This document shows, one piece after another, positions 1-5,562 of a stretch of 5,562 nt of DNA. Made by a program: the position numbers and the translations under genes. The stretch covers positions 1 through 5,562 of the forward strand of contig CAKUJT010000149.1 in NCBI GenBank assembly GCA_934661765.1, read 5' to 3'. Origin of the DNA: an uncultured Senegalimassilia sp. (GTDB lineage Bacteria > Actinomycetota > Coriobacteriia > Coriobacteriales > Eggerthellaceae). Position 1 is the stretch's first letter, and each line of letters opens with the position of its first letter. The notes under the pieces were generated by a model. That model had not been told where the DNA came from. It saw nothing but the letters and a program-made list of their open reading frames with translations, and did no database searches.

Positions 1-429
<429 letters not shown>

Positions 430-452
430 TCGGCTTAACCGCTTAACGCTAT

Positions 453-553
453 GAAGGGCCCTGGAACCGAACCTTGCCCCTTGCGCGCTGTGCCGTTCGT
501 GCCCGAAGCACGCTCGGTCGCTTTGCAAGGCGCAATCGGGACCAGGGCCTTTT
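453..553 (+). promoter_or_regulatory. Candidate structured RNA element in the gap-pgk intergenic region
   Basis: A long-range stem can form between 453-464 (GAAGGGCCCTGG) and 542-553 (CCAGGGCCTTTT): twelve pairs, two of them G-U. Inside it, CCTTGC (472-477, or the second copy at 479-484) can pair with GCAAGG (525-530). The core holds a hairpin CGTGC-CCGAA-GCACG (498-512), extended by CCG/CGG at 493-495 and 515-517. The nesting gives a P1-P2-P3 arrangement. The 3' strand of P1 ends in TTTT, but no unpaired T-tract follows, so it is not a clear intrinsic terminator. It could be a cis-regulatory leader, an attenuator, an RNase processing site between gap and pgk, or a small RNA. I do not recognise a known riboswitch class. 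Basis: pairing is seen by eye; function is inferred. Confidence 0.4.
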
Positions 554-561
554 AGCTGGCC

Positions 562-581
562 ATCACCGCATCCGCGGTGAT
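562..581 (+). promoter_or_regulatory. Perfect hairpin abutting the pgk ribosome binding site
   Basis: ATCACCGC (562-569) and GCGGTGAT (574-581) form a perfect eight-pair stem with the loop ATCC. The pgk Shine-Dalgarno GAAAGGA (584-590) begins two bases after the stem, and the ATG is at 598. There is no T-tract, so this is not a terminator. A stem here could protect the 5' end of a processed pgk message or tune ribosome access. The structure is directly visible; the role is inference. Confidence 0.45.
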
Positions 582-597
582 CTGAAAGGAAGTCATC

Positions 598-1785
<1,188 letters not shown>

Positions 1786-1791
1786 TGAATC

Positions 1792-1825
1792 TAAGGGGGG
1801 GCGCATGCGTCCCCCTTATCGTTTT
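1792..1825 (+). terminator. Terminator-like hairpin between pgk and tpiA (leaky terminator, attenuator or stabiliser)
   Basis: TAAGGGGG (1792-1799) pairs perfectly with CCCCCTTA (1811-1818), plus one G-U pair (1800/1810). The loop contains the self-complementary GCATGC. TCG then TTTT (1822-1825) follows, immediately before the tpiA Shine-Dalgarno. The stem is strong but the T-tract is short and offset by three bases. tpiA and gpmI have no other visible promoter, so full termination is unlikely. Partial attenuation or protection of the pgk 3' end is more plausible. Structure is seen; role is inferred. Confidence 0.45.
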
Positions 1826-1833
1826 GAAAGGAG
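1826..1833 (+). promoter_or_regulatory. Ribosome binding site that fixes the tpiA start
   Basis: GAAAGGAG lies eight bases before the ATG at 1842. It decides the start: the reading frame is open back to a GTG at 1785 that overlaps the pgk stop, but the extra 19 residues would be translated from the hairpin region and do not resemble a TIM N-terminus. Confidence 0.8.
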
Positions 1834-1841
1834 CGTGCCTC

Positions 1842-2612
1842 ATGGCCCGCAAACCGCTTATGGCAGGAAACTGGAAGATGAACAACACCTATGCCGAGGC
1901 CGTGGTGTTGGCGCAAACCATCTCCAACAACTTCGACAAGCACTGGACCGACTCCGTGGACGTGCTCGTGTGCCCGCCCTCCATCGATTTGAAGCCTGTC
2001 AACACGGTGTTCGAGTTCGACCATCAGCCCATTCAGATCGGCGCGCAGAACGTGTACTGGGAGCCGAAGGGCGCCTTCACGGGCGAGGTGTCGGTGCCTA
2101 TGCTCAAGGACGTTCGTTGCACGTGCTCCATCGTCGGCCATTCCGAGCGCCGCGGCTATTTCGGTGAAACCAACGAGGACGTCAACCGCAAGGTCCGCGC
2201 GTTGCTCGATGGCGGCCTGTATGCCGTCGCATGCGTCGGCGAATCGCTGTCCGTGCGTGACGAGGGCGGCGCCGAGGAGTTCGTCTGCGCCCAGGTGCGC
2301 GCCGCGTTTGCGGGCTTGGAACCCGAGGAGGCCGGCAAGTGCGTGGTGGCATACGAGCCCATCTGGGCCATCGGCACGGGCCGGACGGCAACGCCCGAGC
2401 AGGCGCAGGACATGTGCGCCGCCATCCGCACCACGCTCGCCGATATGTTCGGCGTCGAGACCGCCGATCAGATGCGCATCCTGTACGGCGGCTCCATGAA
2501 CGTCGGCAACGTCGAGCAACTTCTCGCGCAGCCCGATATCGACGGCGGTCTGGTCGGCGGCGCCAGCCTGAAGGCCGATCAGTTCGTTCAGCTGGTGAAA
2601 GCGTGCCTGTAA
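1842..2612 (+). CDS. tpiA: Triosephosphate isomerase
   Basis: This (beta/alpha)8-barrel enzyme interconverts dihydroxyacetone phosphate and glyceraldehyde-3-phosphate in the cytoplasm, normally as a dimer. From the ATG at 1842 the product is 256 residues, typical for bacteria. Catalytic residues are visible: Asn10 and Lys12 in AGNWKMN (8-14), His100 in IVGHSERR (97-104) and Glu172 in AYEPIWAIGTG (170-180), which also contains the mobile loop 6. The phosphate-binding loops are YGGS (215-218) and GLVGGAS (236-242). The start is set by GAAAGGAG eight bases upstream. The protein has eight cysteines (44, 93, 95, 131, 149, 167, 192, 255), a high count for this family; the pair at 93 and 95 lies on the strand leading to the catalytic His. 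The stop codon shares its last A with the gpmI start, so translational coupling is likely. Confidence 0.98.
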   Translation: MARKPLMAGNWKMNNTYAEAVVLAQTISNNFDKHWTDSVDVLVCPPSIDLKPVNTVFEFDHQPIQIGAQNVYWEPKGAFTGEVSVPMLKDVRCTCSIVGHSERRGYFGETNEDVNRKVRALLDGGLYAVACVGESLSVRDEGGAEEFVCAQVRAAFAGLEPEEAGKCVVAYEPIWAIGTGRTATPEQAQDMCAAIRTTLADMFGVETADQMRILYGGSMNVGNVEQLLAQPDIDGGLVGGASLKADQFVQLVKACL

Positions 2613-4171
2613 TGAGCGCGTCGGAAAACGCTTGCGGGAAGCTTTCCCTTCCGGCATGCTTGATTATCATGGACGGCCTGGGCTTGGCGCCTGCGGGTCC
2701 GGGCAACGCTGTGTCGCTGGCATCCACGCCGGTGCTCGATCAGCTGTTCGAAACATGCTCGCATACAAAGCTCGAAGCCTCGGGAGAGGCTGTGGGCCTG
2801 CCTGAGGGTCAGATGGGCAACTCCGAGGTGGGGCATCTCAATATCGGCGCCGGCCGCGTGGTGCATCAGGAGCTCTCGCGTATCAATATGGCTTGCCGCA
2901 CCGGCTCCATTTGCGATAACGCCGTGATCAACGATGCTATCGAGACCGCAAAGGTGCCGGGTGCCGCGCTCCACCTCATGGGCCTGCTCTCCGATGGCGG
3001 CGTGCATTCCAGCAACGAGCACCTGTATGCGCTCATCAAGCATGCCGTGCAAAGCGGCGTCGGCGATGTGCGCGTGCATGCGTTCACGGATGGCCGCGAC
3101 GTCCCGCCGTCAAGCGGCAAGGGCTACATGCAGCAGCTGCAGGATTTCATCGCCGAGAACGGGTTCCAAGACGCCGTGCGTGTGGCAAGCGTCTCGGGCC
3201 GCTATTACGCGATGGATCGCGACAAGCGTTGGGACCGTGTCGCCAAAGCGTACGAGGCCGTTGTGTGCGCAAAGCCGCTCGCCGCGTCGGGCGATCCCGT
3301 CGCCGCCATGCAAGCATCATACGATGCCGATGTCACCGATGAGTTCGTCGAGCCCGTGGCGCTCGATGGCCGCGGCGTCGAAGATGGGGATGCCGTCGTG
3401 TTCTTCAACTTCCGCCCCGATCGCGCCCGTGAGATCACGCGCGCGATCGTCGATGATGCCTTCGATGGATTCGATCGCGCTCGTCGGCCTCAGGTCTCGT
3501 TCGTGTGCCTCACCGAGTACGACCCGGACATCCCCGCACCGATCGCGTTTCCCAAGACGTTCCCGGAAAACGTGCTTGCCGATGTGCTCTCCGCCGCCGG
3601 CCTGCGTCAATACCATATCGCCGAAACCGAGAAGTATGCGCACGTCACGTTCTTCCTCAACGGCGGCCGCGAGGAGCCTAAGGCAGGGGAGCAGCGAAGC
3701 CTCATCCCCAGCCCCAAGGTCGCCACGTACGATCTGCAGCCTCAGATGAGCGAACCGGAAGTCGCGGACACCTTGGCTGCGGCCATCGATGCCGACGAGG
3801 CCGATGTGTACATCGTGAACTTCGCGAATCCCGATATGGTCGGCCACACGGGCGTCATACCCGCCGCCGTCGCCGCCGTCGAAGCAGTGGATTCCGGTGT
3901 CGGCAAGGTCGTCGACGCCATACGCCGCAAAGGCGGTTTCGCGTTCATCACGGCCGATCATGGCAATTGCGACAAGATGATCGCGGACGACGGGACGCCC
4001 CACACGGCGCATACCACCGCGAAGGTGCCGTTCATCTTCGTGGACGGTGCCGACACCGGGCGTGTGCTCGGCGATAAGGAAGGCGCGCTTTGCGATATCG
4101 CCCCCACGTTGCTCGATGCCATGGGGCTTTCCGCTCCCGCTGAGATGACGGGACGCAGCCTGTTCTCGTAA
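2612..4171 (+). CDS. gpmI: 2,3-bisphosphoglycerate-independent phosphoglycerate mutase
   Basis: This manganese-dependent enzyme of the alkaline phosphatase superfamily interconverts 3- and 2-phosphoglycerate through a phosphoserine intermediate. From the ATG at 2612 it has 519 residues, close to the usual 510-515. Metal and catalytic residues align with the family at constant offset: Asp21 (MDGLGL), nucleophile Ser71 (GQMGNSEVGHLN), Asp408 and His412 (NPDMVGHTG), Asp449-His450 (TADHGN) and His467 (HTAHTT). Substrate-site motifs are DGGVHSS (128-134), FTDGRD (158-163), SGRYYAMDRDKRWDR (195-209), FRPDRAREIT (267-276) and ETEKYAHVT (338-346). The frame extends upstream through tpiA, but that part has no mutase character. 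The chosen ATG overlaps the tpiA TAA as TAATG, with only a weak GGTGAAAG about eleven bases upstream, suggesting coupling. The motif usually written GGVHSH has Ser in place of the second His. It completes the glycolytic cluster; enolase is not in view. Confidence 0.97.
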   Translation: MSASENACGKLSLPACLIIMDGLGLAPAGPGNAVSLASTPVLDQLFETCSHTKLEASGEAVGLPEGQMGNSEVGHLNIGAGRVVHQELSRINMACRTGSICDNAVINDAIETAKVPGAALHLMGLLSDGGVHSSNEHLYALIKHAVQSGVGDVRVHAFTDGRDVPPSSGKGYMQQLQDFIAENGFQDAVRVASVSGRYYAMDRDKRWDRVAKAYEAVVCAKPLAASGDPVAAMQASYDADVTDEFVEPVALDGRGVEDGDAVVFFNFRPDRAREITRAIVDDAFDGFDRARRPQVSFVCLTEYDPDIPAPIAFPKTFPENVLADVLSAAGLRQYHIAETEKYAHVTFFLNGGREEPKAGEQRSLIPSPKVATYDLQPQMSEPEVADTLAAAIDADEADVYIVNFANPDMVGHTGVIPAAVAAVEAVDSGVGKVVDAIRRKGGFAFITADHGNCDKMIADDGTPHTAHTTAKVPFIFVDGADTGRVLGDKEGALCDIAPTLLDAMGLSAPAEMTGRSLFS

Positions 4172-4194
4172 TGCGTGATTTTCATGACCCTGTT

Positions 4195-4233
4195 CGCGCC
4201 CGTCGCCGGTTTCTTGCCTGCGCGGGCGCGTTT
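4195..4233 (+). terminator. Candidate terminator of the glycolytic operon, overlapping the secG promoter
   Basis: CGCGCCCG (4195-4202) and CGGGCGCG (4223-4230) form a perfect eight-pair, all-GC stem around a 20-base loop. Only TTT (4231-4233) follows, then CGTTAT. The large loop and short T-tract make it a weak terminator. It sits 23 bases after the gpmI stop, where a terminator is expected. Its loop contains the likely -35 of the next promoter. Confidence 0.45.
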
Positions 4234-4242
4234 CGTTATACT
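4214..4242 (+). promoter_or_regulatory. Candidate sigma-70 type promoter for secG
   Basis: TTGCCT (4214-4219), a 17-base spacer and TATACT (4237-4242) match the vegetative consensus well. Transcription would start near 4249, about 37 bases before the secG start codon. The -35 lies in the loop and the spacer in the 3' arm of the GC-rich hairpin. This indicates that secG can be expressed apart from the glycolytic genes. It was judged by eye against the consensus only. Confidence 0.55.
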
Positions 4243-4260
4243 TGCTTACTTGCGTACGTA
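4240..4260 (+). repeat. ACTTGC tandem repeat followed by the palindrome TACGTA at the secG promoter
   Basis: ACTTGC occurs at 4240-4245 and 4248-4253 with an 8-base period, and runs into TACGTA (4255-4260). The inverse, GCAAGT, overlapping another TACGTA, occurs at 4566-4576 in the tRNA-Leu promoter. It may be a shared binding site or chance; the words are short. Confidence 0.3.
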
Positions 4261-4285
4261 GTTATTTCGAGTGAAAGAGCATCAC

Positions 4286-4543
4286 GTGAATCCGCTTTTG
4301 ATCATCCTTATCGCCTTGCTGGTCATCTCCGGCTTGGGTCTCATCATTTTCATCCTCCTGCATTCCGGCAAGGGCACGGGCATCTCCGATATGATTGCCA
4401 GCTCCGTGTATTCCTCGCAAACCGGCACCAGCATCGTTGAGAAGAACCTTGATCGCATCACCATCATCTTCGCGGTCGTCTTCTTGCTGTCGCTTATTGC
4501 GCTTATGATCGTGTATCCGTCCGGCACTATCGCCACCCGATAA
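4286..4543 (+). CDS. secG: Protein-export membrane protein SecG
   Basis: SecG is the small non-essential subunit of the SecYEG translocon that aids SecA-driven export through the plasma membrane. From the GTG at 4286 the protein is 85 residues. Its N-terminal hydrophobic segment is about residues 4-25 (rich in L, I and V), followed by the hallmark LLHSGKGTGISDM (24-36), which corresponds to the family's LLQSGKGGGLS loop. A polar linker comes next, then a second membrane segment at about residues 57-77. Two membrane spans and this loop define the family. GAAAGAG (4273-4279) six bases upstream favours GTG 4286; another in-frame GTG at 4271 would add five polar residues but would overlap that ribosome binding site. 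The gene probably has its own promoter and no terminator before the downstream tRNA-Leu gene, so its transcript may read into that tRNA. Confidence 0.92.
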   Translation: MNPLLIILIALLVISGLGLIIFILLHSGKGTGISDMIASSVYSSQTGTSIVEKNLDRITIIFAVVFLLSLIALMIVYPSGTIATR

Positions 4544-4591
4544 AAATTTTTGAAATTGGGTCTTGGCAAGTACGTAAGGTTCGGGTATATT
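4542..4591 (+). promoter_or_regulatory. Promoter of tRNA-Leu with an A/T-rich upstream element
   Basis: TTGGCA (4563-4568), a 17-base spacer and TATATT (4586-4591) are a strong vegetative-type match. AAAAATTTTT (4542-4551), overlapping the secG stop codon, lies about 47-56 bases before the expected start near 4598, where UP elements sit in stable-RNA promoters. The short leader carries a small hairpin, GTTGC (4599-4603) with GCAAC (4610-4614), just before the tRNA. The promoter lets the tRNA be made independently of secG. Confidence 0.68.
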
Positions 4592-4619
4592 AATCATCGT
4601 TGCTTTTCGGCAACAACTC

Positions 4620-4706
4620 GTCGGAGTGGTGGAACGGCAGACACGCAAGCTTGAGGTGCTTGTGCCCGTAACGGGTGTGCGGGTTCAAATCCCGCCTCCG
4701 ACACCA
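4620..4706 (+). tRNA. tRNA-Leu, anticodon GAG
   Basis: This is a complete class II tRNA of 87 bases with encoded CCA (4704-4706). The acceptor stem is GTCGGAG (4620-4626) with CTCCGAC (4696-4702) and discriminator A4703. The D stem is GTG/CAC. The anticodon stem is CAAGC/GCTTG with loop TTGAGGT, giving GAG at 4653-4655, which reads CUC and CUU. The long variable arm has the stem CCCG-TAA-CGGG (4665-4675), typical of Leu. The T arm is GCGGG-TTCAAAT-CCCGC. It lies 76 bases after secG and is followed by a strong terminator. All arms pair correctly. Confidence 0.98.
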
Positions 4707-4714
4707 GAATTCAG

Positions 4715-4739
4715 AAAGCGGCCATCAGGCCGCTTTTTT
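4715..4739 (+). terminator. Intrinsic terminator after tRNA-Leu
   Basis: AAAGCGGCC (4715-4723) pairs perfectly with GGCCGCTTT (4728-4736) around the loop ATCA, and the T run spans 4734-4739. It is a textbook Rho-independent terminator eight bases after the tRNA CCA end, and would also end any secG read-through transcript. Confidence 0.93.
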
Positions 4740-5172
4740 GTTGCTCTTATCGATATAGAAGCTTGTCGATCGACCAGCTCAACCGGCTTACCATTGTGCA
4801 GGACAGCCTGAGCACCAGGACGGAACCGTTGATGACATGCCTGTCGAATTCTCGTTATAGGGCATGCGACGGCTATCGGTCGTTGTCGTGATTCTTGTCC
4901 ATGATCTGGTTTCGAGAGCAAAGCCGAGTTGCGGATGATGGAGGCATGCTGCGTGTCGCATCGTCGCGACGCTCCGTATGACCTTATCAGGTTGATTGGT
5001 AGCTACGGGTTTAACCGCTCGGCTATGCGTGGCGGGTGATTTGATCATTCGGACAACTCCATTGCTTCGTGTAGTCTCTTGCTGATGATTGTCTCGAAAA
5101 AAAGATGCTGGGGGATTTGCTCAAAGGTAGGTGTTTCATCTGGGAAAACAGTGGTTGCAATCCTTGACTGGC
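4740..5172. other. Intergenic stretch with no supportable gene
   Basis: I find no coding region, RNA gene or mobile element here on either strand. Two short minus-strand reading frames exist: 4788-5048, and 4685-4921, the latter running into the terminator and the tRNA-Leu gene. Neither has recognisable motifs or a ribosome binding site. The base composition is visibly less GC-rich than the genes on the left, and falls further toward the right. Small inverted repeats are present, such as the 10-base palindrome GTCGATCGAC (4765-4774) and CATGCC/GGCATG (4836-4841 and 4861-4866), but none forms a convincing element. Decayed coding sequence is possible but unproven. Confidence 0.5.
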
Positions 5173-5198
5173 AAAAAAGTTCCAACTTTTTCAAAAAA
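5173..5198 (+). promoter_or_regulatory. Phased A-tracts and inverted repeat upstream of the tRNA promoter (UP element or operator)
   Basis: AAAAAGTT-CC-AACTTTTT (5174-5191) is an 18-base inverted repeat with a two-base centre. A six-A tract at 5173-5178 recurs at 5193-5198, exactly 20 bases or about two helical turns apart. The block ends five bases before the -35 at 5204. This fits a curved or UP-element region boosting stable-RNA transcription. A repressor or activator site is an alternative. Confidence 0.5.
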
Positions 5199-5203
5199 GG
5201 GGG

Positions 5204-5231
5204 TTGTCAAGAATTCTGGTTCAGGTATTAT
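5204..5231 (+). promoter_or_regulatory. Promoter of the tRNA Val-Gly(-Cys) cluster
   Basis: TTGTCA (5204-5209), a 16-base spacer and TATTAT (5226-5231) fit the vegetative consensus; TTATAT (5228-5233) is an alternative -10. The start would be near 5239, giving a leader of about 40 bases with a small GCGC-CGAAA-GCGC hairpin (5246-5258) before the first tRNA. Confidence 0.6.
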
Positions 5232-5277
5232 ATCTCCTTGCCGACGCGCCGAAAGCGCTGAAGCAAATGACTCAAGT

Positions 5278-5352
5278 GGGCGTTTAGCTCAGGGGGAGAG
5301 CGCTTCCCTGACACGGAAGAGGTCACAAGTTCAAATCTTGTAACGCCCACCA
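5278..5352 (+). tRNA. tRNA-Val, anticodon GAC
   Basis: This is a complete 75-base tRNA with encoded CCA (5350-5352). The acceptor stem is GGGCGTT (5278-5284) with AACGCCC (5342-5348), and the discriminator is A. The D arm is GCTC/GAGC, and the anticodon stem is CTTCC/GGAAG with loop CTGACAC, giving GAC at 5310-5312 (reads GUC and GUU). The variable loop is AGGTC and the T arm is ACAAG-TTCAAAT-CTTGT. It is the first gene of the cluster, eight bases before tRNA-Gly. Confidence 0.97.
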
Positions 5353-5360
5353 TTTGAGAT

Positions 5361-5436
5361 GCGGACATGGCTCAGCTGGTAGAGCATCACCTTGCCAAGG
5401 TGAGGGTCGCGGGTTCGAATCCCGTTGTCCGCTCCA
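5361..5436 (+). tRNA. tRNA-Gly, anticodon GCC
   Basis: This is a complete 76-base tRNA with encoded CCA (5434-5436). The acceptor stem is GCGGACA (5361-5367) with TGTCCGC (5426-5432), and the discriminator is T. The D stem is GCTC/GAGC, and the anticodon stem is TCACC/GGTGA with loop TTGCCAA, giving GCC at 5394-5396 (reads GGC and GGU). The T arm is GCGGG-TTCGAAT-CCCGT with one G-T pair. It is cotranscribed with tRNA-Val, judging by the eight-base gap. Confidence 0.98.
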
Positions 5437-5438
5437 TT

Positions 5439-5483
5439 GTCTTAGATGAGCTGGTTGGGAAACCAACCAGCTCTTTATAAGAC
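5439..5483 (+). terminator. Nested GAAA-tetraloop hairpin between tRNA-Gly and tRNA-Cys (terminator-like)
   Basis: GAGCTGGTTGG (5448-5458) pairs perfectly with CCAACCAGCTC (5463-5473) around a GAAA tetraloop. TTTATA follows. An outer stem, GTCTTA (5439-5444) with TAAGAC (5478-5483), can extend it across a small internal loop. The T-tract is weak, so it may be a partial terminator or an RNA processing signal. TTGGGA (5455-5460) and TATAAG (5476-5481), 15 bases apart, could be a weak promoter for tRNA-Cys inside the same sequence. Confidence 0.6.
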
Positions 5484-5496
5484 AGGACGCCAGGAT

Positions 5497-5562
5497 GGCG
5501 ACGTGGCCAAGTGGTAAGGCAGAGGCCTGCAAAGCCTTCACCCCCGGTTCGAATCCGGGCGT
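5497..5562 (+). tRNA. tRNA-Cys, anticodon GCA (3' end outside window)
   Basis: The 5' acceptor strand is GGCGACG (5497-5503), and the D arm begins with GCC. The anticodon stem is GAGGC/GCCTT (one G-T pair) with loop CTGCAAA, giving GCA at 5529-5531, which reads UGC and UGU. The T arm CCCGG-TTCGAAT-CCGGG (5543-5559) is complete. Only CGT of the 3' acceptor strand is in view; CGCC, the discriminator and any CCA lie beyond the edge. Truncation is due to the window, not to decay. Confidence 0.95.

Noticed and set aside
2339..2611. Upstream extension of the gpmI frame through the 3' part of tpiA
   Set aside because: The extra 91 residues are arginine-rich out-of-frame translation of tpiA. Mutase homology begins just after the ATG at 2612.
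1791..2657. 288-codon open frame on the minus strand opposite tpiA
   Set aside because: It mirrors a clear tpiA gene with all catalytic residues. Long antisense frames are common opposite genes with strong G/C third positions, and its sequence shows no family motif.
4262..4648. 128-codon minus-strand frame across secG and the start of tRNA-Leu
   Set aside because: It overlaps secG and runs into a structural RNA gene. Its acidic, low-complexity product is the complement of the SecG membrane segments.
4685..5048. Two overlapping short minus-strand frames in the intergenic region
   Set aside because: One includes the tRNA-Leu 3' end and its terminator. Neither has a motif, a good ribosome binding site or known family features. 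They are kept only as possible decay remnants.
5161..5192. TTGACT at 5164-5169 as a -35 element
   Set aside because: No acceptable -10 lies 16-18 bases downstream; the TTGTCA/TATTAT pair fits the tRNA cluster better.
5079..5343. Small plus-strand frames upstream of and into tRNA-Val
   Set aside because: They overlap the promoter, or the tRNA itself, and have no protein-like character.
4684..5562. Repeated TTCAAAT/TTCGAAT segments as att-site or direct repeats
   Set aside because: They are the conserved T-loops of four different tRNAs. No extra partial tRNA 3' copy that would mark an integration site was seen.

Overview
The window reads as a chromosomal housekeeping locus of a high-GC, probably anaerobic actinobacterium of the class Coriobacteriia (Eggerthellaceae-like). 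I infer this from strongly G/C-ending codons, the wording of the triosephosphate isomerase and SecG proteins, many cysteines in the glycolytic enzymes, and a cofactor-independent phosphoglycerate mutase placed inside the glycolytic operon. The taxonomic call is inference, because no search was possible.

Bases 1-4171 carry the lower-glycolysis genes, all on the + strand: the 3' end of gap (GAPDH, cut by the window edge), pgk, tpiA and gpmI. They cover glyceraldehyde-3-phosphate to 2-phosphoglycerate, plus the DHAP/GAP interconversion. The gaps between them are not plain spacers. The 168-base gap-pgk interval can fold into a long nested structure and a separate perfect hairpin that abuts the pgk ribosome binding site. 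The pgk-tpiA gap holds a terminator-like hairpin. tpiA and gpmI overlap by one base (TAATG). These elements suggest that expression is tuned gene by gene within one transcription unit.

Bases 4172-4739 hold secG, the small SecYEG subunit, with a promoter that overlaps a terminator-like hairpin. A tRNA-Leu(GAG) gene follows, with its own good promoter and a textbook intrinsic terminator. The order secG then tRNA-Leu(GAG) is the same as secG-leuU in Escherichia coli.

Bases 4740-5277 contain no gene I can support. The left part is featureless and may be decayed sequence. The right part is A/T-rich, with phased A-tracts and an 18-base inverted repeat just upstream of a tRNA promoter.

Bases 5278-5562 hold a tRNA cluster: Val(GAC), Gly(GCC) and Cys(GCA). 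The Cys gene is cut by the window end. A strong nested GAAA-tetraloop hairpin lies between Gly and Cys. I see no mobile element, CRISPR array or clear novel multi-gene system. The points of interest are RNA structures and promoter architecture in a conserved locus.
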